Shown here piece by piece: positions 15,328 to 22,943 of a stretch of 42,322 bases of DNA (position 1 is the first letter of the stretch; every line of letters starts with the position of its first letter). The notes under the pieces were generated by a model that did no database searches, was not told where the DNA came from, and saw only the letters and a list, made by a program, of their open reading frames with translations. Source of the stretch: Waddlia chondrophila WSU 86-1044. GTDB lineage: Bacteria; Chlamydiota; Chlamydiia; Chlamydiales; CAMCWV01. A program made the translations under genes and the position numbers. The stretch lies in NCBI GenBank assembly GCA_945882915.1, contig CAMCWV010000016.1:1-42322 (forward strand), in the 5' to 3' direction.

Positions 15328-17502
15328 CTATTGAGGTGGCAAGACATTAAAGCCGGAGCGGAGATGGATGTCTCGTTGCGGGAAGGGGAGGCTGATCTTG
15401 TGCTTCCTTAAGCTGTCTTCTAGAGCCCAGAGGTATTTGGACACGGTAGTGTTATAGTGGCGAGCGCCATAGTCATCGACCCATACGACCAGTTCGAAGT
15501 CTAGGCTGCTTTCACCAAATTTTGTAAGCCGTATAAAAGGCTCACTGCTTTCTGAAAATCGGTTTGTGTGGGAAATGCCAGCAGCAGCTTCTAGTGCTGC
15601 AATTTTAACGATCTCCTTGTCTGAGCCGTGCGCAACGCCAAAGGGGATACTCAGCCTTCTGAAGTTGTCGTGCAACGTCCAGTTCATTACTTTTCCGTTA
15701 ATGAACTCGGAGTTAGGAACCAAGATGTCGATCCCGTCGTGGGTTGTAATGCGGGTACTTCTTACGTTAATCTCTTGTACCTCTCCGCGGATCCCCGATT
15801 CAAGCTCGATGAAGTCTCCAACTTTTAAAGGGCGCTCAAAGAGGATGATGATCCCACTTATAAAGTTATTGAAGATCGACTGCAACCCAAATCCAAGCCC
15901 CACGCTGAGCAGCCCAAAGAAAAGGGCGAAGTTCGTAAAGTCAATACCAATCGAAGCAAGCGCGATGATGATTCCAATTGCTAAGATAAAGTAATGGGCA
16001 AGTCTCCCTACGTTGTAGGCCAGTGGAGGACTGATTTCGCTGGTTTTTATACTTAATCTTTTTAGCCCTAAACGGGTCAAGGATGAGACAAGAAGGGTTA
16101 AGGCGATGATGATGCTAAGGCAGGTTAGCGAATAAATAGAGACGGGTGTTTGCCCGACGGCAAAGAGGCTTTTATTTAAGAGGCTGAGGATATCATCGTA
16201 AAACCCACTAATGGCTTCGATGCTTCGTGTGATGCCATAAGTTACAGGGCCTTGTTGATAGGCAACATGTTTTATTAGAAGATCGCTAAGTAGCAGGCCG
16301 TTGTCAATGTCTCCGCGCAGTTGTTGCAAGAGGATGAGTGTTTCTTGAGAGGTGTGCAGGCGAGTTACATCGATGCTTGTGAGGGAGTCGGGCTCTTTTA
16401 AAGAGGTCTCTCCAAGACGGTTAAGCTCTCTTTGGGCAATCGTTTGCCAGTCGTGTGTTTTTTCGTTGATGCTTTTAAGCAAGATTTTGTATCTTTCTGC
16501 TCCTAGGTGGAGCTTCTGGAGGTTGGGTGGAGGGTCTTGGATTAAAAGCTCTGTAATATTTTCTTTGAGCTCTAGGCACATCAGGTTAACTCTAATAAGA
16601 GCTTCTTTCAACTCAGCTTGGGTTTCATTTTGCTCTTGGAGGAATATTTCGGCTTCGTCTTTTTGAGGATTCGTCATCGTAGCGAGCTTTTTGGCCTGTG
16701 CAAAGATGAAGGTTTTTTTTGCCACTTCTAGCTGCCTGCGGAGGTCTTGTTTCCTCATTGTAAGCTCATCGAGGACGCTTTTATCGATCTGCAACCGTTC
16801 AGGGGCGATTTGAAGTTCAATGCGAAGGCGGTCTTCTTGTACTCTGTGGAGGCTGAGCGTCTCTTTAAGTAACCGTAGGCGTTCTGTGAGAAGGGCCTGA
16901 GAGCTTCTTTCAGAGATGATTATTAGCCCAGCAATGAATTTTTCGGTTGAATGATCTGGCAATGTTCTATAGGTGAATGTGAGGTTAGCAAGGCTGTCTT
17001 GAATCCCCTTGACATTTAGGGAGACATTTGATGCTTCCCGTTTGTAGATCTCATTTTCTTCTGTGGCGTTTTTCAGGTTGCGACCTATGATCAGTAGCTC
17101 TTCTAAATTATAGGCGGTGGCAAAGGAAGCTGTTGCCGATAGTGGGATTGGGTGGAGCGATGTGACCTGAGGAAGCGCGAGTAGATTGAATGTGATTTGG
17201 TCAATAAGAGGATTTGCAATTGCTTTTTCTGAGAGAGAGAGGCTGCTTGAGCTTGATTTAAGGGAGGCAATTGACTTTTGAATATGTTTTTCAAGCAGGT
17301 CGTCAGATACTTCAAAGTAGGTCCACCAGTGAGGGTCTAAAGCTGCGGGTTCTGGAGGCTTGCTTGCTGTTTGAAGTGGGGAGAGCGCCCGTTCTGTTGC
17401 TTTCAAAACACGGTTTGCTTGACCTAAGCCCTGGCCGTGGACGCAAGAGGGGAAAAGGCTCATCTGGAGGAGTAATACGAGAAGAATAACGGTTGTTTTC
17501 AT
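15328..17502 (-). CDS. Large mechanosensitive ion channel (MscS family, MscK-like)
   Basis: The protein opens when membrane tension rises and releases solutes. It has 724 residues. A signal peptide ends near HG|QGLGQ, and a long charged coiled-coil region (about 100-400) is probably periplasmic. The C-terminal MscS module has membrane segments ending IGIDFTNFALFFGLLSVGLG and FGLQSIFNNFISGIIILFER. Then comes the beta domain PLKVGDFIELESGIRGEVQE, and VRSTRITTHDGIDILVPNSE is a clear MscS signature. The extended N-terminus and total size resemble MscK/KefA more than the 280-residue MscS, though it is shorter than E. coli MscK. It is divergent from the LysM lipoprotein gene at 17598. Confidence 0.92.
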   Translation of the reverse strand: MKTTVILLVLLLQMSLFPSCVHGQGLGQANRVLKATERALSPLQTASKPPEPAALDPHWWTYFEVSDDLLEKHIQKSIASLKSSSSSLSLSEKAIANPLIDQITFNLLALPQVTSLHPIPLSATASFATAYNLEELLIIGRNLKNATEENEIYKREASNVSLNVKGIQDSLANLTFTYRTLPDHSTEKFIAGLIIISERSSQALLTERLRLLKETLSLHRVQEDRLRIELQIAPERLQIDKSVLDELTMRKQDLRRQLEVAKKTFIFAQAKKLATMTNPQKDEAEIFLQEQNETQAELKEALIRVNLMCLELKENITELLIQDPPPNLQKLHLGAERYKILLKSINEKTHDWQTIAQRELNRLGETSLKEPDSLTSIDVTRLHTSQETLILLQQLRGDIDNGLLLSDLLIKHVAYQQGPVTYGITRSIEAISGFYDDILSLLNKSLFAVGQTPVSIYSLTCLSIIIALTLLVSSLTRLGLKRLSIKTSEISPPLAYNVGRLAHYFILAIGIIIALASIGIDFTNFALFFGLLSVGLGFGLQSIFNNFISGIIILFERPLKVGDFIELESGIRGEVQEINVRSTRITTHDGIDILVPNSEFINGKVMNWTLHDNFRRLSIPFGVAHGSDKEIVKIAALEAAAGISHTNRFSESSEPFIRLTKFGESSLDFELVVWVDDYGARHYNTTVSKYLWALEDSLRKHKISLPFPQRDIHLRSGFNVLPPQ

Positions 17503-17597
17503 AGAGATAAAAATTTGGGAAAGTCTTTTTGAATAATAGTGGTATGTGATAATTCTGTTTTTATACAGAAGATGGCTTAAAATACTAGGGTGTTATC

Positions 17598-18224
17598 GTG
17601 AAACGGTTTGGTGGCTTCTTTTCACTTCGTTACGCGTCGCTTGCTTTGTTTGGGATGGCAATTTCTTTGCTAAGCTCTTGCGGAAGTGAGTACACGACCC
17701 CTGTTTATAATGACCCTTTTTTTATAAACGATCCGGTAAAGACAGAGTCGCTTGGGCGCAGTGCTGAGCCTTACCAGTACCGGGGAGATAACTTTTCTTC
17801 GAGCGGAAGCTACGAGCCTCAGAAGGGAGAGAGTTTTGACGTTTTCCACCAGAGAGTGTTGAATACGCTCACATTGCAGACTCAAAAGGTTGAAGAGATG
17901 CAGCGAATTATTCAAGAAAGACAGCAGTCTACCGAATATTTGCGGACGCAGCAGAGCAATCTTGAAGAGCAAGATTCTCAGATGCGACTTCTTTTGGCGC
18001 AGCGGGAATTTGCTGCAGAGGCAAAAGAGGGGAAAGAGGCTGTTTTGTTTGGCCGTTATGAGGTTGTTGCAGGGGATACGCTCCAAAAGATCTCTTTTGC
18101 AAAGTACGGAACTTATACTGGCTGGATTGGATTGTATCGCTTCAACCTAGAAACCTTCAGCCAGGGCCCCAATCAACTCGAAGTAGGGACCATCCTCCTT
18201 GTCCCTAAAATCAACGGCCTTTAA
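17598..18224 (+). CDS. LysM-domain lipoprotein
   Basis: This is probably a peptidoglycan-binding outer-membrane or periplasmic lipoprotein. The N-terminus is a lipoprotein signal (LALFGMAISLLSSCGSEY, lipobox LSSC). Residues about 85-145 are a Gln/Glu-rich coiled coil (TQKVEEMQRIIQERQQS). The C-terminal 55 residues form one LysM domain (RYEVVAGDTLQKISFAKYG to VGTILLVPK). The start is GTG with an AGGG stretch upstream. It precedes murD by 57 bases and so probably belongs with the wall and division genes. I do not know a named orthologue. Confidence 0.85.
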   Translation: MKRFGGFFSLRYASLALFGMAISLLSSCGSEYTTPVYNDPFFINDPVKTESLGRSAEPYQYRGDNFSSSGSYEPQKGESFDVFHQRVLNTLTLQTQKVEEMQRIIQERQQSTEYLRTQQSNLEEQDSQMRLLLAQREFAAEAKEGKEAVLFGRYEVVAGDTLQKISFAKYGTYTGWIGLYRFNLETFSQGPNQLEVGTILLVPKINGL

Positions 18225-18281
18225 AGCCTTGGATGTCTCTTTGCGTTTAATTGTTTTTTCAGTAACTTCGGGGTTGGTAGG

Positions 18282-19631
18282 ATGATTCGATGTTATGAAA
18301 ACCAAACAGTACTCGTTGTAGGATTAAAGCTCAGTGGGACAGCAGCTGTTGAGTTCCTTCTCTATCATGGCGCTACTGTCTGGGGGTTTGATGATGATGC
18401 TAATCTTTTAGCAAGTGACCCAAATGTTCAGTGCTTGAAGGGGTCGGGGCTTAGGCTCTTTTCTAAGGGAGAGACTATTCCTTGGGAGCAGATTAGCTTG
18501 ATGGTGATCTCTCCAGGAGTCCCCCCTCATCACGCCTCTTGCATTGCTGCAAGTCGCCATAAAATACCCATTATTGGTGAAATTGAGCTGGCAGCGCGTG
18601 TTGTCTCTCAGCCATTTTTGGGAATTACAGGGACAAACGGGAAAACGACGGTCACTCTTTTGGTGACCCATATTCTAAATGCTTCTGGAAAGCCTGCAAG
18701 GGCTGTTGGCAATGTCGGAAATCCCCTTGCTGCGGCGCTACTTACTAAGAGCGATGATATTTTAGTCGTAGAGCTAAGCTCTTACCAACTAGAAACATTG
18801 AGGGCGCCTGTAATGGATGCCGCTGTTCTTTTGAACATCACCCCTGATCATCTTGATCGCTACCCCTCAATGGAAGCGTATGCAGATACAAAGTGGGCGA
18901 TTGGAAGATCTATAAAAGAAAGCGGAACTCTTTACGTTGAGGAACATACAGCCAAGGCGTACGCCTCTCACGTAAAAGAATATGAAGGGCAACTTCAGTT
19001 GCAAACATTTGGCTTTTCGCCTGGTTGTACTATTCGTTCAGATAAATCTCATCTCTTGTTAAATGAAAGGATTGAATACATTTTGCCACTCGGTTATAGA
19101 GGACTTATGTCCCATGATGTCGAGAACTTGCTCGCGGCATACGCTCTCTGTCATGAGATGGGAGTGACCCCAGAGCAGTTTGTCACTGCTGCCGAGACCT
19201 TTAAGAAGCCTGCCCATCGGGTGGAATTTGTCCGAACAAGCGGCGGCGTTGCTTACTATGATGACAGTAAGGGGACAAACGTGGATGCTGTAATTAAAGC
19301 AGTTCATTCTTTGACAGGCCCGGTCATTCTAATTGCTGGAGGGGTCGACAAAGGATTTCCCTATACAGGATGGATAGATCCATTCGAAGGGAAGGTTAGA
19401 CATATTTGCGCGATCGGAGAGGCTTCAATCAAGATCAAGAGAGATCTTTCGAAAAGCTTTTCGGTAGAGATCTTTGATAGCCTAGAAAGTGCCATTAAAC
19501 ATGCGCAGCATATGGCTAAAAAGGGAGACAATGTTCTGCTTTCTCCAGGTTGTGCGAGCTTTGATATGTTCAAAGATTACGCGCACAGGGGTAATGAGTT
19601 TAAACGCCTAGTTCATGAGTTAGATTCATGA
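18282..19631 (+). CDS. murD: UDP-N-acetylmuramoylalanine--D-glutamate ligase MurD
   Basis: MurD adds D-glutamate to UDP-MurNAc-L-Ala in the cytoplasmic steps of peptidoglycan synthesis. The 449-residue product shows the Mur ligase ATP site GITGTNGKTTVTLL, the central VLLNITPDHLDRYPSMEAY stretch and the C-terminal AHRVEFVRTSGGVAYYDDSK with GTNVDAV. The N-terminal domain begins QTVLVVGLKLSGTAAVEFL, the expected UDP-binding fold. A weak GGTAGG precedes the ATG. It stands 32 bases before the LysM gene, in chlamydial order murD-nlpD-ftsW-murG-murC/ddl. Confidence 0.96.
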   Translation: MIRCYENQTVLVVGLKLSGTAAVEFLLYHGATVWGFDDDANLLASDPNVQCLKGSGLRLFSKGETIPWEQISLMVISPGVPPHHASCIAASRHKIPIIGEIELAARVVSQPFLGITGTNGKTTVTLLVTHILNASGKPARAVGNVGNPLAAALLTKSDDILVVELSSYQLETLRAPVMDAAVLLNITPDHLDRYPSMEAYADTKWAIGRSIKESGTLYVEEHTAKAYASHVKEYEGQLQLQTFGFSPGCTIRSDKSHLLLNERIEYILPLGYRGLMSHDVENLLAAYALCHEMGVTPEQFVTAAETFKKPAHRVEFVRTSGGVAYYDDSKGTNVDAVIKAVHSLTGPVILIAGGVDKGFPYTGWIDPFEGKVRHICAIGEASIKIKRDLSKSFSVEIFDSLESAIKHAQHMAKKGDNVLLSPGCASFDMFKDYAHRGNEFKRLVHELDS

Positions 19632-19663
19632 ATTAGATTTGAAAGTTGGAAGGAGAATTAGAG

Positions 19664-20515
19664 ATGAGCCGCCGTGACACAATCATTATTGCCGTACTGA
19701 TCAATGCTGGCTTGTTGATCATCCTTTTTGTTACGGCTATGCGTTCGGATGATGACAAAAAGCTGGCTACTGTGTCAGCATCTTCGCAACTCGTTGAGGC
19801 AGGGGCTCCTGCAGAGGGGGCTTTAGCTACTCAAGGTGGCGTGCAGCCAGCCTCTGGTGACGATGTGGATCAAGTGCTCCAGCAAATGGCGGCAAGACCC
19901 GATCGGCAACCTTCTGCAGAAGGAGACTCTTTTCTTGCCCTTCAGACGCAAACATCGACTTTCCCAGCTGAGATGACAGCTGCGGGTTCTACTAGTTTAC
20001 AATCCTCTAATTTGCATACCCCGTCTGCTATTGTTTCAACACCTTCTTCTGCAAACTCTTCTGCCTCTGGTCAGACTTTTGTAAAGGTGACAGTTAAGCG
20101 CGGGGACGTGCTTGAGAAAATAGCAAAAACAAATAGAACCTCAGTCGATGCAATCATAAAAGCAAATGACCTCCGCTCAACACAGCTCCGTGTGGGGCAA
20201 ATTCTTCAGGTTCCTGTAGCTTCACATTCTACAGCAAAAAAAAACCATGAACAAACAGCAGCTGCCGCTTCGAGCAAAAAGCCAGTTGTAGCTTCTGAGC
20301 ATAAAAAAGGAAAGGATACGGCCTCTAAGGATACAGCCTCTCTTGGACCTCAGAAGGGAAGTTCTACTGATTTCTATGTGATCAAAAGTGGTGACAGTCC
20401 AAAGTCAATTGCGAGCAAGCATGGTTTAAAAGTAGAAGATCTTCTCCGCCTGAATGGATTAGACCAGACAAAGGCTCGCCACCTAAAAGTAGGTGACCGG
20501 CTCCGCGTCCGTTAA
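19664..20515 (+). CDS. nlpD: Membrane-anchored LysM protein (chlamydial NlpD)
   Basis: In chlamydiae this position (CT759) is annotated NlpD, a septal peptidoglycan-binding protein that in other bacteria activates amidases. The 283-residue product has one N-terminal membrane anchor (TIIIAVLINAGLLIILFVTA), a Ser/Ala/Gln-rich linker, and two LysM domains: VKRGDVLEKIAKTNRTS at about 145 and YVIKSGDSPKSIASKHGLK at about 235. No LytM/M23 peptidase domain is visible, so amidase activation by that domain is not supported. The start at 19664 is set by GGAAGGAG (19648-19655) with an 8-base spacing, rather than the upstream in-frame TTG at 19646. Confidence 0.9.
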   Translation: MSRRDTIIIAVLINAGLLIILFVTAMRSDDDKKLATVSASSQLVEAGAPAEGALATQGGVQPASGDDVDQVLQQMAARPDRQPSAEGDSFLALQTQTSTFPAEMTAAGSTSLQSSNLHTPSAIVSTPSSANSSASGQTFVKVTVKRGDVLEKIAKTNRTSVDAIIKANDLRSTQLRVGQILQVPVASHSTAKKNHEQTAAAASSKKPVVASEHKKGKDTASKDTASLGPQKGSSTDFYVIKSGDSPKSIASKHGLKVEDLLRLNGLDQTKARHLKVGDRLRVR

Positions 20516-20516
20516 G

Positions 20517-20581
20517 ACTTTGCCCTCACAGGAAGGTAACCAGACCGAGACGGTCTGGTTACCTTCCTGTGAGGGCAAAGT
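20517..20581. repeat. Perfect 31-bp-arm inverted repeat between nlpD and ftsW (repeat B arms only)
   Basis: Bases 20517-20547 and 20551-20581 are perfectly complementary around AGA. The arms contain GGAAGGTAACCAGACCG, the core of the repeat B arms. It begins two bases after the nlpD stop. No T-run follows, so it is not a standard intrinsic terminator, but such a stem could stall transcription or protect RNA ends. Confidence 0.9.
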
Positions 20582-20628
20582 TTGAAGATTACCTTCCCAT
20601 AAGTGAAAAATTTTAACGGGAACCGCTG

Positions 20629-21729
20629 GTGCGCCTTTTACTTCTAATTTGCGTTTCTGTCGTTTTTATCATTGGTTTGATCATGGTGTTCAATACCTCT
20701 GCGGCAGAGATTCTAGATCGTTCTTTAGACAAGAGTACCCATCAGGCGCTTTTTAAACAAATTGCATACGCCCTTCTTGGATGTTTTGTAGCTCTTGGTG
20801 TTTGGTTTTTAGGTTACGAAAATCTCCTCAAACTCAGCTTTCCACTTCTTTGTTTCTTCACGTTCTTACTTATTCTTTGTTTTATTCCAGGGATTGGGCA
20901 GGGGCGCAATGGTGCCTACAGATGGATAGGCTTTGGCGGATACACGATTCAACCCTCAGAGTTTGTCAAATACCTCATCCCCATTTATTGCATTCAATAT
21001 GTCCTCTCAAAAGGGCAGGAAAGCTTAGATCTCAGAAACTTTCTTGTGCTGATAGGGACGATTGCGATTCCCTTGGGTCTTATTCTCATAGAGCCAGATA
21101 CAGGGACGACAGCGATCATTGTGACGATGTTGCTGATGCTTCTTTTGCTTATGCGTATTCGGTGGAAGTTTTGGCTTCTTCCCATGGTTATTTTGGGTAC
21201 GTGCGCTATTGGAATTGCCTTTCAAATGCCCCATATGCGGGACCGTCTTAAGGTGTATCTTAATCCTGAGGCCGACTTGCGAGGTAAGGGGCACCAGCCT
21301 TTTCAGGCTAAGATCGCAACAGGCTCTGGGCAGCTCCTTGGCAGGGGCCTTGGCGAGAGTCTGCAGAAGCTGAACTACCTCCCTGAAGCGCAGAACGACT
21401 ACATTGCAGCGATTTATGCTGAAGAGCTGGGCTTTATTGGGATCCTTTTCTTGGTGACGCTCTACATGCTTATCGCTCACATAGGCTTTACGATCGCAAG
21501 CCGGGCTCTGGATAAGCGGGGGTTCTATTTAGGTGCTGCGGTGACGTTCTTAATTTGTTTTCAGGCGCTTCTTAACTTGGGTGTTGTTTCTGGATTATTT
21601 CCAAGTAAAGGGCTGAACCTCCCTTTCATGAGTCAAGGGGGCACTTCTCTTATGGCCAATATCATCGGTATCACTATTTTGCTCAACATCGCGCACGCCT
21701 CCGAAAGAAAAAAGGTGAGACGCCCGTAG
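20629..21729 (+). CDS. ftsW: SEDS-family glycan polymerase FtsW
   Basis: FtsW polymerises septal glycan strands from lipid II with a partner class B PBP. The 366-residue protein has about ten membrane segments, starting LLLICVSVVFIIGLIMVFNT. SEDS markers are visible: GAYRWIGFGGYTIQPSEFVK, ILIEPDTGTTAIIVTMLL, the loop GRGLGESLQKLNYLPEAQND and the end LNLPFMSQGGTSLMANIIG. The start is GTG at 20629 with a weak upstream site. It lies between the inverted repeat at 20517 and murG. The sequence agrees with the chlamydial FtsW start region (MVFNTSAAEILDRSL). Confidence 0.96.
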   Translation: MRLLLLICVSVVFIIGLIMVFNTSAAEILDRSLDKSTHQALFKQIAYALLGCFVALGVWFLGYENLLKLSFPLLCFFTFLLILCFIPGIGQGRNGAYRWIGFGGYTIQPSEFVKYLIPIYCIQYVLSKGQESLDLRNFLVLIGTIAIPLGLILIEPDTGTTAIIVTMLLMLLLLMRIRWKFWLLPMVILGTCAIGIAFQMPHMRDRLKVYLNPEADLRGKGHQPFQAKIATGSGQLLGRGLGESLQKLNYLPEAQNDYIAAIYAEELGFIGILFLVTLYMLIAHIGFTIASRALDKRGFYLGAAVTFLICFQALLNLGVVSGLFPSKGLNLPFMSQGGTSLMANIIGITILLNIAHASERKKVRRP

Positions 21730-21742
21730 CAATTAAAGGGTT

Positions 21743-21824
21743 ACCTTCTGGAGAGGGCAAACGCTAAGGCCGCGGGAGCTTTCGCGCTAGCCCAAATTCT
21801 AGTTTTCAACTACGAGGAGTATAT
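21743..21824 (+). repeat. Partial repeat B, CGCGGGAGC module and half repeat P forming the murG ribosome binding site
   Basis: GGTTACCTTCTGGAGAGGGC (right arm of B) is followed by GGCCGCGGGAGCTTTCGCGC and the right edge of P (TTTTCAACTACGAGGAGTAT). The repeat runs into the murG start so that GAGGAG-TATAT-ATG is created, a good Shine-Dalgarno with 5-base spacing. The same order of modules is seen before the sctJ stop and before cutA. Confidence 0.85.
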
Positions 21825-22943
21825 ATGAATAAGAAGATTATTATTGCTGCTGGTGGGACGGGGGGGCATTTGCTCCCAGCTCAAGCTCTTGCCGCGCAGC
21901 TTGTTAAAAAGTCGCCTCAGGTCGAGATCCTCTTTGTTGGTGCAGGGTTAACGCGCAACCGTTTCTTTAATAGGGATGCGTTTTCGTTTAAAACGGTAGC
22001 AAGCGGCTCTGTTTCTTGGAGAAAGCCGTTTAAGTCGCTGTGGAGTGGCATTCAAATTGTTCGCGGGATTGCTGAAGGTTCACGCATTATACGGGAATTT
22101 AAGCCCGATGTTATCGTGGGTTTTGGGAGCTTTCATACCTTTCCGCTTCTTGCTGCGGCAAAGCTTGCGGGGATTCCTGTGGTGATCCATGAGGAAAATA
22201 GCATTCTTGGAAGAGTCAACAAGTTTTTTGCGGGGAGCGCCGAGATCACAACTGTTGCTTTCCCAGCGGCAGCCAAAAAAGTCATCGGCCGTGTTATCGA
22301 AGTAGGGCTTCCTTTGCGTGAAGGGTACTCTCTTATTTTTAGTTCCCGAGAAAAAGCAAGAGAACACTTTGCTCTAGACCCACACATATTTACACTCCTT
22401 GTCTTTGGAGGCTCTCAAGGCGCTTTGGTAATTAATAACCTCTTTTGTTCTGCCGCAATGAAGCTTCTTGAAAGAACAAAGAAATTTCAGGTGCTCCATT
22501 TTACTGGAGGCAAGGCTGCCTCAGAGACATGTCGAAAGTGCTATGAAGCGCTGGGGATTACGGCTGTTGTTAAGGAATTTGAACTGCGTATGGATCAGGC
22601 GTGGATTGCTTCCGACTTGGCAATCATTCGGGCGGGCGCTTCTTCTATTGCAGAGCAGATGGAGCTTGAGGTCCCTTCCATTCTTATTCCCTACCCGTTT
22701 GCAACAGATCGTCATCAGGACAAAAATGCCGATTTCATGGTACAAACCGTTGGCGGAGGGGTAAAGCTCGTGCAGTCCGAGACCTCTTCTAGAAAGCTTG
22801 TCCAGGCAATTTGTGACATCGTCGGGCAGGACCAAAAACGTTTAAAAGAAATGAAACAGAGCATTCGTGAATATAAACAAAAAAATCGTCGCCAAGATCT
22901 CTGTTCCGTGGTGTTCGAAGTTTTAGGAATAAAAGTCAGATGA
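21825..22943 (+). CDS. murG: Lipid II synthase MurG (N-acetylglucosaminyltransferase)
   Basis: MurG transfers GlcNAc to lipid I to make lipid II at the inner face of the membrane. The 372-residue product begins KKIIIAAGGTGGHLLPAQAL, the donor-domain glycine-rich loop. It continues DVIVGFGSFHTFPLLAAAKL, VIHEENSILGRVNKFFAG, TLLVFGGSQGALVINNLF and RAGASSIAEQMELEVPSILI, all MurG family positions. The ATG is the one provided by the edge of repeat P. The stop overlaps murC-ddl by four bases (ATGA), indicating translational coupling. Confidence 0.96.
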   Translation: MNKKIIIAAGGTGGHLLPAQALAAQLVKKSPQVEILFVGAGLTRNRFFNRDAFSFKTVASGSVSWRKPFKSLWSGIQIVRGIAEGSRIIREFKPDVIVGFGSFHTFPLLAAAKLAGIPVVIHEENSILGRVNKFFAGSAEITTVAFPAAAKKVIGRVIEVGLPLREGYSLIFSSREKAREHFALDPHIFTLLVFGGSQGALVINNLFCSAAMKLLERTKKFQVLHFTGGKAASETCRKCYEALGITAVVKEFELRMDQAWIASDLAIIRAGASSIAEQMELEVPSILIPYPFATDRHQDKNADFMVQTVGGGVKLVQSETSSRKLVQAICDIVGQDQKRLKEMKQSIREYKQKNRRQDLCSVVFEVLGIKVR

